Positions 7,657 to 14,818 of a stretch of 25,132 bases of DNA are shown here, one piece after another. Each line of letters begins with the position of its first letter. Positions within the stretch are counted from its first letter, which is position 1. Under the pieces are notes generated by a model that saw only the letters and a list, made by a program, of their open reading frames with translations, did not search any database and had not been told where the DNA came from. The position numbers and the translations under genes were made by a program. Source of the DNA: a virus; the IMG/VR virus record IMGVR_UViG_3300020463_000123, positions 1 through 25,132 of that record, one strand, 5' to 3'.

Positions 7657-8079
7657 TTATTGTAGCTCCGGCATAGAATAATTTCTTTCTATTATTACAC
7701 TCTCTGGTAGTTCATCAACATGTAGATAATTATCATCTATGCCAATAATATTGTTATCAATTGAAAGTAAGTACATCCTTTTGTTACAATCAATGTCTCT
7801 CCCTATAATTATCTCAAAAGTTTTCTCTTTAAAACTTTCTGTTAACTGTAGAGTATAGCACATACCCAATATTTTACAGAAACTACAATATTGATTTTCA
7901 TGTAAAAGTTCCCAAGGACCTGGCCATGTTTTATTATTGTAAGGATCTGTATGTATACTAACGGTAGGTGCTAACCTGTAGAATCTAACAACGTCATCTA
8001 CAGCATTAGGAGAATTTTCTAATCCTTCTCTAAATTCACGCCATCTAGACAGCCTTCCTTCATAGTTCAGATTAAACAT
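7657..8079 (-). CDS. Conserved marine phage protein next to tail fibre, unknown function
   Basis: A 140-residue protein with the pattern LSRWREFREGLENSP, then DPYNNKTWPGPWELLHENQY and CSFCKILGMCYTL. I recall relatives with the W-x-x-PWEL-(I/L)-H-(D/E)-N-x-YC motif in T4-like cyanophages, usually near structural genes. Four Cys cluster around residues 85-98 (YCSFCKILGMC), which could bind a metal, but the spacing is not a standard finger. It starts ten bases after the tail-fibre stop and is probably co-transcribed with it. The function is unknown; a role in fibre assembly is only a guess from position. Confidence 0.7.
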   Translation of the reverse strand: MFNLNYEGRLSRWREFREGLENSPNAVDDVVRFYRLAPTVSIHTDPYNNKTWPGPWELLHENQYCSFCKILGMCYTLQLTESFKEKTFEIIIGRDIDCNKRMYLLSIDNNIIGIDDNYLHVDELPESVIIERNYSMPELQ

Positions 8080-8088
8080 TCATCCACA

Positions 8089-9744
8089 TTAAGTTTGAGT
8101 ATTTGTGACTGTGAAAGTCATTTTAGTTTGATCATCCGTTGGCATTGTGCTAGTATAAGTTATGTTAATAGTATCGCTTGTCGCATCTCCATCTTCATCT
8201 GTTTTGTTTACGTTAAATTTAATTGCTTCTAAATAAGTTTCAGTACCTGTGAAATGAAATTCGTCATTAAATTCAATATCGCCATCAGTACTGTTTATAG
8301 TTATATGTAGTTTCCCGCTTCTTGTTAGTGAATAATTTGCACTTACTAACAAATAATCCACAACAAAACTTTGATGCTTGTACTGTGGTAACCTAATTGC
8401 TTTAACATCTGTTCCTCTACCAATAGTAACAGTATGTGACTCTTTCCAAGACCATATACCGGAGTTTTCTACTTCAGGCCAATATACTTTACCTGTCATG
8501 TTTGCCGCTGTGTAGGACATTTCTTTAGTTCTAGCAAAGAAGTCATCTGTAGTTGAATTGCCTGTTTCTACAAATTTTATTACTGATGTATTAGGATTAG
8601 CATCTGAAGAACCATCATTAGCTACTAAACTAAAAGTATTATTAGCACTTGTATTATACTTGCCCTTTTGTATCCATATACCGTGATAATTTATATTTGT
8701 AAAATCTGAATGCACTATAGAGTTATTAACAGGTCCTGTTGATTGTCCTGTCGATGGTGCTCCGATTACCATATCGACACCAAAAATAATGCCATAGCCT
8801 AAACTATCAAACTTACAATTTTTCCATGTATTGTTATTAATGTCATAATTACTCATCACTCCGTAGCCAAAACCATGTACTTCAACTTTATCAAAAATAT
8901 TTCCAGTAGACTCAACAGATCCACTTAAACTGCTTACCAGAATACCTATATCAGTTGAATAATCTGATGGAATAGTGTTACCTGATTGCCAAGGACCTAT
9001 AATTTTTAAATCACTAAAAATACTATCCTTACAAGATTGTACCACAAGTCCTTGCCCGTTAGCTTGTGTAGTTTCTAATGTTAGTCCTTCTAATCTAATA
9101 TTCCTAGCTTGATTTAATAAAGACGAACCGCTATCATCACCTCTAGCTGATTTTCCTGATGTGCCAGCAATTAGTTGATTCTCTGTTTTAAAAATATCAC
9201 CTGAAGTTGTCTTTTTAATAATTGTTTTATCAGAGCCTGCACCAACAATAGTTGTGTATGGCGGAATAAACACAGTACCATTTAAACTGTAAACACCTGG
9301 TTCCAAGTGTAAAATTACTCTGCTTTGACTAGTACCTAATGACGAGGAATTTAAATAAAGTTGATCAATGGCATTTTGTAATTTGACAGTTGCGTCTGCT
9401 CCTTCAATGCCATTTAACCCAAAAGATCTACCAGTGACTGTGTCATCTAATCTATCTTGTAGTGTTCTTCTAACTGGATTTGTTGCAGAATCGCCTGTAA
9501 CAACATAAGGATCATTGACTCTGTAAGCATATGTATCAATTAATGTAAATAAATTATCGTGTTCAGTTAAAATTTTAGTATTACCAACTCTAGGAGCACC
9601 TTCTGAAACTGCGCCATTACCTACATACAATTCTTGTGAATCAATAGCCCAGCCTAGTTCTCCACTAGACAGTTGTGGTAGTCCAGAACCTTGGTTCTTT
9701 TGACCTCTTCTAATTTGTATTTTCGATATTTGTACGACTGCCAC
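8089..9744 (-). CDS. Tail fibre/spike-like protein with right-handed beta-helix
   Basis: A 551-residue structural protein. The first 65 residues (MAVVQISKIQIRRGQKNQGS, LPQLSSGELGWA, ELYVGNGAV) are the conserved N-terminal module of tail-fibre-associated proteins in T4-like cyanophages and pelagiphages. Residues about 110-400 show repeated short strands with Asn/Gly turns and pectate-lyase-like openings (VILHLEPGVYSLNGTVFIPP, TTIVGAGSDKTIIKKT). This is typical of parallel beta-helix spikes that bind or degrade surface polysaccharide. The C-terminal 120 residues look like a beta-sandwich adhesion domain. The start is GTG 9744 with AAGGAG six bases upstream. No catalytic residues can be assigned. 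Confidence 0.85.
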   Translation of the reverse strand: MAVVQISKIQIRRGQKNQGSGLPQLSSGELGWAIDSQELYVGNGAVSEGAPRVGNTKILTEHDNLFTLIDTYAYRVNDPYVVTGDSATNPVRRTLQDRLDDTVTGRSFGLNGIEGADATVKLQNAIDQLYLNSSSLGTSQSRVILHLEPGVYSLNGTVFIPPYTTIVGAGSDKTIIKKTTSGDIFKTENQLIAGTSGKSARGDDSGSSLLNQARNIRLEGLTLETTQANGQGLVVQSCKDSIFSDLKIIGPWQSGNTIPSDYSTDIGILVSSLSGSVESTGNIFDKVEVHGFGYGVMSNYDINNNTWKNCKFDSLGYGIIFGVDMVIGAPSTGQSTGPVNNSIVHSDFTNINYHGIWIQKGKYNTSANNTFSLVANDGSSDANPNTSVIKFVETGNSTTDDFFARTKEMSYTAANMTGKVYWPEVENSGIWSWKESHTVTIGRGTDVKAIRLPQYKHQSFVVDYLLVSANYSLTRSGKLHITINSTDGDIEFNDEFHFTGTETYLEAIKFNVNKTDEDGDATSDTINITYTSTMPTDDQTKMTFTVTNTQT

Positions 9745-9765
9745 TGAGTTCTCCTTAATTTATTA

Positions 9766-9773
9766 TATTTATG
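9766..9773 (-). promoter_or_regulatory. Late-promoter-like element (CATAAATA) before tail fibre
   Basis: The minus strand reads GCATAAATAT, 21 bases before the GTG start of the tail-fibre gene. It overlaps the 3' end of the nuclease gene. The same GCATAAATA core stands before the abundant virion gene at 15426-15770. It differs by one base from the T4 late consensus TATAAATA. No -35 hexamer is needed for T4-type late promoters. Confidence 0.45.
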
Positions 9774-10452
9774 CGAACTTGTCGTAATACTCATAAACCC
9801 TGTCCCACCATTTAGACTCCCATTTAGCAAAGTCGTCGGGCCATAGGTCAAATTGTTGGTATTCTAAGTCTCTAGAACACATGAATATGTGTCCTTCTTT
9901 AATTTCTGTGCCATATAGTTCATTATGTGCTAATGCATATGCAGTCAATTGTAGGAAATAATCATCTACCCATTCAAGTTTTTTAGGTTTATTAGTTTGC
10001 TTAAAATCCATTATAGCAGGTGAATCATCGTAAGTACCAACTAGATCTGTCGTGCCAGCATATATTTTAGGATGATAAAGTTGTACTTCACTACCCCATA
10101 TTTCGGTCACATGATTATCTAGTACATTTTGTTTCACTTGTTCGGCCATTTTATGTGCTTGTTGAGCATAAGGATTAGAACCTGGAGTAGGCCAAGCACC
10201 TTGTTCAATATAATCCTCTAGATATTTGTGCATACGAGTGCCTACACCTGCGGCTTCTGTTGTAATTTCTTTAGCTTTAGTTTCACCTACACGTCTACGC
10301 CATGCAATAAGATGTGTTTTATCTTTTGTACTGTCTAATATTGTAGTGACACTTGCTACTGCATTCCCATCAGGACATGCATATAGGCGTTTGCCCTCTA
10401 CACTCTTTTTTTGTATTTCTTTGTAATCGTACTTCTCTGTAATAAGACTCAT
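9769..10452 (-). CDS. PD-(D/E)XK superfamily nuclease
   Basis: A 227-residue nuclease of the Cas4/RecB-like (MGME1-like) group. Visible motifs are GTRMHKYLED (H75, motif I), E122 (GSEVQLYHP), G-T-T-D136, the core D149-F-K151 (AIMDFKQTNK) and Q168-x-x-x-Y (FLQLTAYALAH, motif IV). Family members are metal-dependent DNA exonucleases or endonucleases in recombination and end processing, and many marine T4-like phages carry one. Only two cysteines are present (26 and 192 by rough count), so it lacks the Fe-S cluster of true Cas4, despite sitting next to an Fe-S scaffold gene. The start overlaps the NifU-like stop by one base (TAATG), indicating translational coupling. Confidence 0.82.
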   Translation of the reverse strand: MSLITEKYDYKEIQKKSVEGKRLYACPDGNAVASVTTILDSTKDKTHLIAWRRRVGETKAKEITTEAAGVGTRMHKYLEDYIEQGAWPTPGSNPYAQQAHKMAEQVKQNVLDNHVTEIWGSEVQLYHPKIYAGTTDLVGTYDDSPAIMDFKQTNKPKKLEWVDDYFLQLTAYALAHNELYGTEIKEGHIFMCSRDLEYQQFDLWPDDFAKWESKWWDRVYEYYDKFA

Positions 10453-10775
10453 TACTTTTCTTCTTTATCGTCTGGATTCATTTCATAATAGTGAGGAGAA
10501 TAACTGTAATAAGGGTCAACTGTAGAATTTGGATCGTCTTCAGCGGTAATTGTATGTACTTCTGGTACATAGTGTTTTACCATATTTTCTACACCAAGCT
10601 TCAAAGTAATAGTACTACTTGAACAACCACTACAAGCACCTCCTAATATTAATTTTAGATGTCCATCATCATAATCTACAAAGTCTATTACACCTCCGTG
10701 ACTTGCCACGGCTGGTTTAATGTTTTGATCTATTACGTGTTTTATTTGCTCGATAATCTCTTCGTTTGAACGCAT
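10452..10775 (-). CDS. NifU/Nfu-type Fe-S cluster scaffold protein
   Basis: A 107-residue protein whose core (residues 5-75) is the NifU C-terminal domain: helix, IKPAVASHGGVIDFVDYD, then the cluster-binding G-A-C-S-G-C-S-S-S motif and a closing helix. Nfu proteins bind a 4Fe-4S cluster between two subunits and hand it to client enzymes. The tail (SYSPHYYEMNPDDKEEK) is extra, acidic and aromatic-rich, and absent from bacterial Nfu. It has a near-consensus sigma70 promoter 20 bases upstream and AAGGAAA as ribosome-binding site. It is the first gene of a two-gene unit with the nuclease. The client is unknown. Confidence 0.88.
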   Translation of the reverse strand: MRSNEEIIEQIKHVIDQNIKPAVASHGGVIDFVDYDDGHLKLILGGACSGCSSSTITLKLGVENMVKHYVPEVHTITAEDDPNSTVDPYYSYSPHYYEMNPDDKEEK

Positions 10776-10794
10776 TATATTTCCTTATTCCGTT

Positions 10795-10823
10795 ATTATA
10801 CGACATAAGATTACAAAAGTCAA
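10795..10823 (-). promoter_or_regulatory. Strong sigma70-type promoter before the NifU-like gene
   Basis: On the minus strand, TTGACT (10818-10823) and a perfect TATAAT (10795-10800) are separated by exactly 17 bases. The start codon of the Nfu gene lies 20 bases further on. This is the best host-type promoter in the window and suggests early expression of Nfu and the nuclease, in contrast to the late-type elements before structural genes. Confidence 0.85.
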
Positions 10824-10832
10824 GTGTTATTT

Positions 10833-11237
10833 TTATAATTTTGCGCCAACGTCAGTAGCTGACTTAGCCATCTGTGATACTGTTTTATCGCCTTGGTCTG
10901 TGTCTGCTTGGTTTGCGCCAGAGGCTGCTTTTTTAGTCTTTGGTTCTATACCTTTTTCACTAAAATTTGCAACCATAGTTTTAACTCTAGGATCTGTATC
11001 GTATGCGGCTTTAAATGTTGCATAATCAAACATTTCTCCGCCTATGTTCTGCATCAATTTATTGATGTCTAGAATTTTTGCACCTGGGTGGCTTTTAGCA
11101 AGTTCTGTTCTCATTTTGCCATCTGGTTTTTCGAAAGGAAGGTATAGTGATGTGCCACCTGCGTCGGCACTTCCTATTATTGTTCTGAGTAGCTGTACTA
11201 GTTTTGAGGGTTGACCGTCTTCACCGGCCTCTATGAC
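10833..11237 (-). CDS. -1 frame extension of the upstream virion gene (probable frameshift product C-terminus)
   Basis: This 134-codon open frame begins at a run of nine A residues on the minus strand and ends in TAA. It contains no ATG, GTG or TTG until Met at 11114, yet the 41 codons before that Met read as ordinary protein (VIEAGEDGQPSKLVQLLRT, then GSADAGGTSLYLPFEKPDG). The best explanation is that ribosomes enter it from the 11231-12250 gene by a -1 slip, giving a product of about 472 residues. After Met it continues MRTELAKSHPGAKILDINK and ends in a Lys/Ala/Thr-rich tail. If no frameshift occurs, a 93-residue protein from ATG 11114 is the alternative. I do not recognise a domain. Confidence 0.65.
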   Translation of the reverse strand, partial: VIEAGEDGQPSKLVQLLRTIIGSADAGGTSLYLPFEKPDGKMRTELAKSHPGAKILDINKLMQNIGGEMFDYATFKAAYDTDPRVKTMVANFSEKGIEPKTKKAASGANQADTDQGDKTVSQMAKSATDVGAKL

Positions 11238-11243
11238 TTTTTT
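11213..11243 (-). promoter_or_regulatory. Candidate -1 ribosomal frameshift signal
   Basis: The zero frame reads TCA AAA AAA AAG TCA TAG. The heptamer A AAA AAG (11237-11243) is the dnaX-type slippery site. The zero-frame stop follows one codon later. Seven bases downstream lies a potential hairpin GGCCG-GTGAAGA-CGGTC (11213-11229; five pairs, one of them G-U), within the usual 5-9 base spacing for a stimulator. A shift here joins the frame ending at 10833. A homopolymer sequencing error, or a genuine one-base mutation, would look the same. Confidence 0.6.
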
Positions 11244-12250
11244 TTTGAACCTGCCAAAATCTGTCCAAGCCTTCTTGACATTTCAACTGATTCTCGTTTA
11301 GCTCTACCTGCTTCTTCTTCGCCACCTGCACCTGCTTCTGCAGCAGCAAATTCATCTTCTTGATCTACTGTAGGTTCCATTTCATCGTCTACTGCTGGAG
11401 CTTCTGGATCTGGCTCACCGCCCATATCTTCTGGTGGTGCTTCTCCTTCTCCTGTAAGCATGCCAACACCTTGTGTTAGTGCGGCTCTGGTAGTTTCCAT
11501 TGCGGCATACATAGATTCAAGTGCAGGCTTTACTGTTTGCACAAATGCATCTGATTGTTGTATACCCATCTCATCACGGATAGCATCCGCTAATTCAAGC
11601 ATTGATTCTGTTTGCATTTCAGCTGTGTCTTCCATCCAACTAGTAACTCTATCTACCATGTCTTTTGAAGCCATAACTAATTCTGCTTCGTCCTCTTTGC
11701 CTTCATTAGTTTTTTTCTTAGCAATAGCTTTTTGTAAACCTTTTGGAAGTTTCTTTTGTTTTGCACTTAGACCTTTTCCGCCTTTGCTATCTTTTTTAGC
11801 ATGATCATCTTCACCTGGCTTCTTGTCTGCCCAATCTGGGACACCATCGCCGTCATCGTCTGGCTTCTTTTCTTTTTCATTAACTTTTTTGCTTCCACCC
11901 TGTGATGGAGATGAAGTAGCATGTGACCCTTTCTTCTGCATCTTTTTAGAATCTTTATCTGCTTCTTTTTCGTCTTCTTTGTTAAACTCGGAAATGGTAT
12001 TACGCTCTGATATTTCTGCGTTTAAAACATCAAGCATTAATTTGGATTTTTGGTACGTATCACTCTTATGTACATCGTCGAAACTTTCGGTTGTTTCAAT
12101 AGCGGAAAGCTGTGTTCTTAACTTATTACGAGCGTCATCAAGTTGCTCATTAGTAAAGTCTTGAACATTAAGTTTCTTTCCAAATCTTTTGGCTAGAGTT
12201 TCATTTAAACTTTTAGCTGTAATAGGTTTAGTTATTTCTTTTAAATTCAT
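11231..12250 (-). CDS. Acidic/low-complexity virion-cluster protein (upstream partner of -1 frameshift)
   Basis: A 339-residue protein. It begins MNLKEITKPITAK, one of the leader-like N-termini of this block. Residues about 30-95 form a helical domain (FTNEQLDDARNKLRTQLSAI, KLMLDVLNAEISER) that I recall from T4-like cyanophage virion proteins. A Lys/Asp-rich linker follows with a calcium-loop-like DDDGDGVPDWADKKPGEDD, then a helical segment and a very acidic Pro/Glu/Ala stretch (PEDMGGEPDPEAPAVDDEME). It ends SRRLGQILAGSKKKS beside the slippery A9 run. ATG 12250 has GAGGAAA upstream; an in-frame TTG at 12265 is less likely. The composition suggests a head-core or scaffold-like role, which is inference. 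Confidence 0.75.
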   Translation of the reverse strand: MNLKEITKPITAKSLNETLAKRFGKKLNVQDFTNEQLDDARNKLRTQLSAIETTESFDDVHKSDTYQKSKLMLDVLNAEISERNTISEFNKEDEKEADKDSKKMQKKGSHATSSPSQGGSKKVNEKEKKPDDDGDGVPDWADKKPGEDDHAKKDSKGGKGLSAKQKKLPKGLQKAIAKKKTNEGKEDEAELVMASKDMVDRVTSWMEDTAEMQTESMLELADAIRDEMGIQQSDAFVQTVKPALESMYAAMETTRAALTQGVGMLTGEGEAPPEDMGGEPDPEAPAVDDEMEPTVDQEDEFAAAEAGAGGEEEAGRAKRESVEMSRRLGQILAGSKKKS

Positions 12251-12286
12251 AGTAGCTTTCCTCAATGGACTTATATTGTTTACTTT

Positions 12287-12294
12287 TATTTATC
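12287..12294 (-). promoter_or_regulatory. Late-promoter-like element (GATAAATA)
   Basis: GATAAATA on the minus strand stands 37 bases before ATG 12250, overlapping the stop of the gene at 12290-12721. It matches seven of eight bases of the T4 late consensus and leaves room for a leader with a ribosome-binding site. Chance matches are common in AT-rich DNA. Confidence 0.4.
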
Positions 12295-12721
12295 TAAAGA
12301 TATGTGATTCTAGGGCTTGTGTGGCATCCTCTACTTTAATTTTGGCTATATCGTAACGATCATATGTAGTAACTCTTTTAACCTCATCAGCTGTATTTTT
12401 AATAGTATGTGAATAAAATATACAATCTATGTAGTTTTTCTGTAATATTTGATCTAGTTTGATTATTTCTTGGTGGTCTCTTGGATTTTTTTTGGCTAAT
12501 TTCTTAGCTAATGCAATAGCGGCTGTCTGTGAAAACATTTGATGTATTATTCTGTTAGTGCTACAATCTATAATAATATACGCACTTTTCTTTTTGCGTA
12601 TTGCGTAACTGCCAATACGAATGCTGTTTCCTTTTTTATAGGGAAAATCTGCAATATCTATACTCCTGTTTATTAAATCAGAGAGTTCTTGTATTATTTG
12701 ATTATTTTCGGGTTTCCCCAT
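12290..12721 (-). CDS. Hypothetical protein, 143 aa
   Basis: I do not recognise this gene with certainty. It is a basic protein (many Lys, Ile, Asn) with a beta-strand pattern in the middle (IRIGSYAIRKKKSAYIIIDC, TNRIIHQMF), a helix (KTAAIALAK-like) and a C-terminal helix. The YAIR..SAY.IIDC.TN.I...F.KTAAIALAK pattern looks like a small fold shared by hypothetical proteins of marine phages. It has no signal peptide. Its start overlaps the end of the preceding small gene by 20 bases. It lacks the leader seen on its neighbours. Confidence 0.65.
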   Translation of the reverse strand: MGKPENNQIIQELSDLINRSIDIADFPYKKGNSIRIGSYAIRKKKSAYIIIDCSTNRIIHQMFSQTAAIALAKKLAKKNPRDHQEIIKLDQILQKNYIDCIFYSHTIKNTADEVKRVTTYDRYDIAKIKVEDATQALESHIFR

Positions 12722-12908
12722 TTTTTACCACCATTACAGTTGAGCCCATCTTAAATTTACTTACCAAACTTTTTCGAACTAATTGTTCTATAATGACTTG
12801 TTGTCTTTCGGTAAATCCTTCAATTGGACTTGCTTTATCAATTTTCTTCATCATTTCTGCTTCTTCATTAGTTGTAAACGTACTTTGAATTAAATCTGAA
12901 ATTTTCAT
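12702..12908 (-). CDS. Small hypothetical protein, 68 aa
   Basis: A 68-residue protein beginning MKISDLIQSTF, which resembles the short leaders of its neighbours but has no L/I-x-E site. The remainder is a helical, Met/Lys-rich stretch (EEAEMMKKIDKA, ERQQVIIEQLVRKSLVSKF) ending in a beta hairpin (TVMVVKNGE). The start overlaps the upstream stop by one base (TAATG), so it is translationally coupled. The function is unknown. Confidence 0.65.
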   Translation of the reverse strand: MKISDLIQSTFTTNEEAEMMKKIDKASPIEGFTERQQVIIEQLVRKSLVSKFKMGSTVMVVKNGETRK

Positions 12909-13243
12909 TATACTGTACCAGTGGTACCGGTTGTGCCCTGTGGTTTTTGTTGGTCTTGTTTAGCTTTTATTTCTGCATCTTTTTGTTGTTTATCCATAGT
13001 CATTTTTAACTTTTTTGGATCTGCAACTAAGTTGTTATCTGCAGGAGTCTGCCCAGGCTCTAATGATTTACCTGGTTCGGCTATTCCTATGTTTCCTTCT
13101 TTATCCTGGAACAAAGTTCCAGTAGATTTATTACCAGCGTCAGTATCTAAGTCTGCTACTGAACCATCTGGCATGACTGCTTGTGTAATTGTTTTAGTTT
13201 GGATGGTAGGCATTACATTTTCTGTTATTTCTCTTATTTTCAT
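12908..13243 (-). CDS. Low-complexity virion-block protein with leader MKIREITE
   Basis: A 111-residue, probably disordered protein. The leader MKIREITE-N ends in an I-T-E site like the T4 prohead-protease consensus (L/I-x-E). The rest is Asp/Lys/Gln-rich, with a repeated-looking TITQAVMPDGSVADLDTDAG segment and a Gln/Thr/Gly tail (QQKPQGTTGTTGTV). There is no recognisable domain. It overlaps both neighbours by one base (TAATG). T4 internal proteins are likewise small and leader-bearing, so an internal head protein is a reasonable guess. Confidence 0.65.
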   Translation of the reverse strand: MKIREITENVMPTIQTKTITQAVMPDGSVADLDTDAGNKSTGTLFQDKEGNIGIAEPGKSLEPGQTPADNNLVADPKKLKMTMDKQQKDAEIKAKQDQQKPQGTTGTTGTV

Positions 13244-14235
13244 TATATTCTACCTCCACGTTTTCTGTTGGTTGGTCTGTTAATAGTTTGTAGACGTCTG
13301 GATCTTACATTTTGTGCTCTAGTTTTAATACCAGTCATTCTAACTTTACCTTGTTTAGATGCTTTAGTTTTTTTCAAGGTCTGTCCTTTAGCAACATCAA
13401 GTGGCATATTACACGATGCAGGAGAAGCCATAGTTCTACCTTTACGTACTCCGCTTGTACATCTATATTTTCTAACCTGTTTGCCACCTTGTCTCGACCA
13501 AACTAAACCTTCTCCGAACTTAGAAGCATTGCCGGCTTCTATCCATTTTTGAACTTCTTCAGGATCTACACCATGTCTTTCTGATGCCTTATCTAATGCA
13601 TCCTCTGGCTCCATTCCCTGATCCATGTATTTGTCTCTATCTCCTTTAATAGCAAACCATCTACCTTTGATTAGAGGATCAAACCCTTTATCATTAGGAT
13701 TTTGTTCATATTCTTTATCAGCTCTATCTGCCCAGCTACCATCTTCAGCCTCTTGTGGTACAAGGTCTTGATGAGCAGGATCTAAAGGATCTGTCATATA
13801 CTGAAACACTATTCCAGGATAAGGTATTTCTGGAAATTGATCTTCTATAACTAAAACATAAGCGGTGTAAAGTGATATAGTACCGTTTGCTTCTTTAAAC
13901 TTTTTAAGTGCAGCGTCTCTTATAGCTTCAAACTTTTCTTCAACTAATGCCGCTAATCTGCCCATATATCTAGGCTTCATCATACTTTGAGCCTTTTGTA
14001 TAGCAGTTGCAGTTTGCTTCATCTTATTGATTTCGTCTTCAGGTGCTTCTTTGATATTTTCATTATAATATTTTAAAAATTCTTCATGCTTTTTATGCAT
14101 TGCCGCTACATCTGGATTCTTTAAATATAACTTTAACCAACCTTTGAATTCAGGACTATCTTTTAATTCTTTTTCACTTTTGAAGATATCTAATATACCT
14201 TCATTAGTGTTGCCTGTTATTTGTCTAAGTAACAC
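13243..14235 (-). CDS. Virion-block protein with basic KYRC/C-terminal domain (long paralogue)
   Basis: A 330-residue protein that starts at GTG directly after the upstream stop (TAAGTG). After the leader MLLRQITG, residues about 15-160 are helical (DSPEFKGWLKLYLKNPDVAA), then an acidic middle follows (RADKEYEQNPNDKGFDPLIK). The last 90 residues are strongly basic: GEGLVWSRQGGKQVRKYRC, then GVRKGRTMASPASC, a Lys/Thr stretch, and SRRLQTINRPTNRKRGGR. Two Cys are 16 residues apart. This domain is clearly homologous to the whole of the next gene (14236-14532). The basic tail suggests DNA binding in the head; the function is not known. Confidence 0.75.
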   Translation of the reverse strand: MLLRQITGNTNEGILDIFKSEKELKDSPEFKGWLKLYLKNPDVAAMHKKHEEFLKYYNENIKEAPEDEINKMKQTATAIQKAQSMMKPRYMGRLAALVEEKFEAIRDAALKKFKEANGTISLYTAYVLVIEDQFPEIPYPGIVFQYMTDPLDPAHQDLVPQEAEDGSWADRADKEYEQNPNDKGFDPLIKGRWFAIKGDRDKYMDQGMEPEDALDKASERHGVDPEEVQKWIEAGNASKFGEGLVWSRQGGKQVRKYRCTSGVRKGRTMASPASCNMPLDVAKGQTLKKTKASKQGKVRMTGIKTRAQNVRSRRLQTINRPTNRKRGGRI

Positions 14236-14532
14236 TTACTTTCTCCTACGAGTTGACTTGTTCATAGCCTGCACTCTTCTACTTGCAGGATTGGTTCTCT
14301 TAGTTCTTTTTGTTTTCCTAATTAGCCTTTTACCTAGACGTGCTTTCATACGTTTGATATTAGCCCTTTTTTTAGGATCAATCCTAGCATAACATTGTCC
14401 TGGTACTGATACAATACGGCCGTGCCTAACGCCGCCCACGCATCTATACTTGCGGACTACGTCTTTACCTGATCTCGCCCAGGTAAGACCTTCATCGATT
14501 TCGTCGTTAGATGTGATCTCTCTTAGTAGCAT
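14236..14532 (-). CDS. Small highly basic protein, paralogue of the neighbouring C-terminal domain
   Basis: A 98-residue protein. Leader MLLREITSNDEIDE-G ends in I-D-E. GLTWARSGKDVVRKYRC and GVRHGRIVSVPGQC follow, with C31 and C47 16 residues apart, then a very Arg/Lys-rich end (RKTKRTKRTNPASRR, STRRRK). Nearly every segment has a counterpart in the C-terminal 90 residues of the 13243-14235 product, so one arose from the other by duplication. I recall similar basic KYRC proteins in marine T4-like phages. It is probably a DNA-binding internal or virion protein. No ribosome-binding site is seen; AATAAATA lies 6 bases before ATG. Confidence 0.75.
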   Translation of the reverse strand: MLLREITSNDEIDEGLTWARSGKDVVRKYRCVGGVRHGRIVSVPGQCYARIDPKKRANIKRMKARLGKRLIRKTKRTKRTNPASRRVQAMNKSTRRRK

Positions 14533-14584
14533 GTAGTTATTTATTAAATTTTAGGAGTGTGTAAGGTATTTTGGAGGGTTACTA

Positions 14585-14818
14585 TTAGGATGGAAAATTG
14601 GTTATTACAACAATAATAGTTGATGCTAATCCAGTAATAATAGTAGCTGTAGCGCCAAACATCACTTTTATCATTGTTTTGTTACCATGTGTAATATCGT
14701 GATGAATGTGCTCTACCTTCTCTTCAATCTTTGTCAAACGAGTGTCAAGTTGCTCATATCTTTCTTGACATAAGTCAACGTGTGCTTCTAGATTCTTTTT
14801 TTCGAGGGCAGTTGCCAT
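14585..14818 (-). CDS. Small coiled-coil plus membrane-anchor protein
   Basis: A 77-residue protein. Residues 1-45 form an amphipathic coiled coil (KKNLEAHVDLCQERYEQLDT, KIEEKVEHIHHDI). Residues about 50-74 are a membrane segment (MIKVMFGATATIITGLASTI, then IVVIT). The arrangement matches the XhlA-like phage proteins that associate with holins, and similar ORFs occur in T4-like cyanophages. A holin-accessory or membrane-scaffold role is inference. AAGGAA lies 11 bases before ATG. It is flanked by non-coding gaps of about 50 and 135 bases. Confidence 0.7.
   Translation of the reverse strand: MATALEKKNLEAHVDLCQERYEQLDTRLTKIEEKVEHIHHDITHGNKTMIKVMFGATATIITGLASTIIVVITNFPS

Noticed and set aside
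9769-10452. Cas4-type Fe-S nuclease
   Set aside because: The PD-(D/E)XK motifs fit but the four cluster cysteines are missing; only two Cys are present.
10833-11114. A free-standing 93-residue gene starting at ATG 11114
   Set aside because: The open frame extends 41 codons further upstream with protein-like sequence to the slippery run, and I see no good ribosome-binding site before this ATG. It is treated as part of a frameshift product, with the short form as an alternative.
11460-12164. Two plus-strand frames of 113-114 residues
   Set aside because: They lie antisense to the Lys/Glu/Asp-rich virion gene and have the Ser/Phe/Leu-rich composition expected of its complement.
14144-14392. 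Plus-strand frame of 82 residues with hydrophobic stretches
   Set aside because: It is antisense to the two basic-protein genes; Lys/Arg codons read backwards give Leu/Phe/Ser, which mimics a membrane protein.
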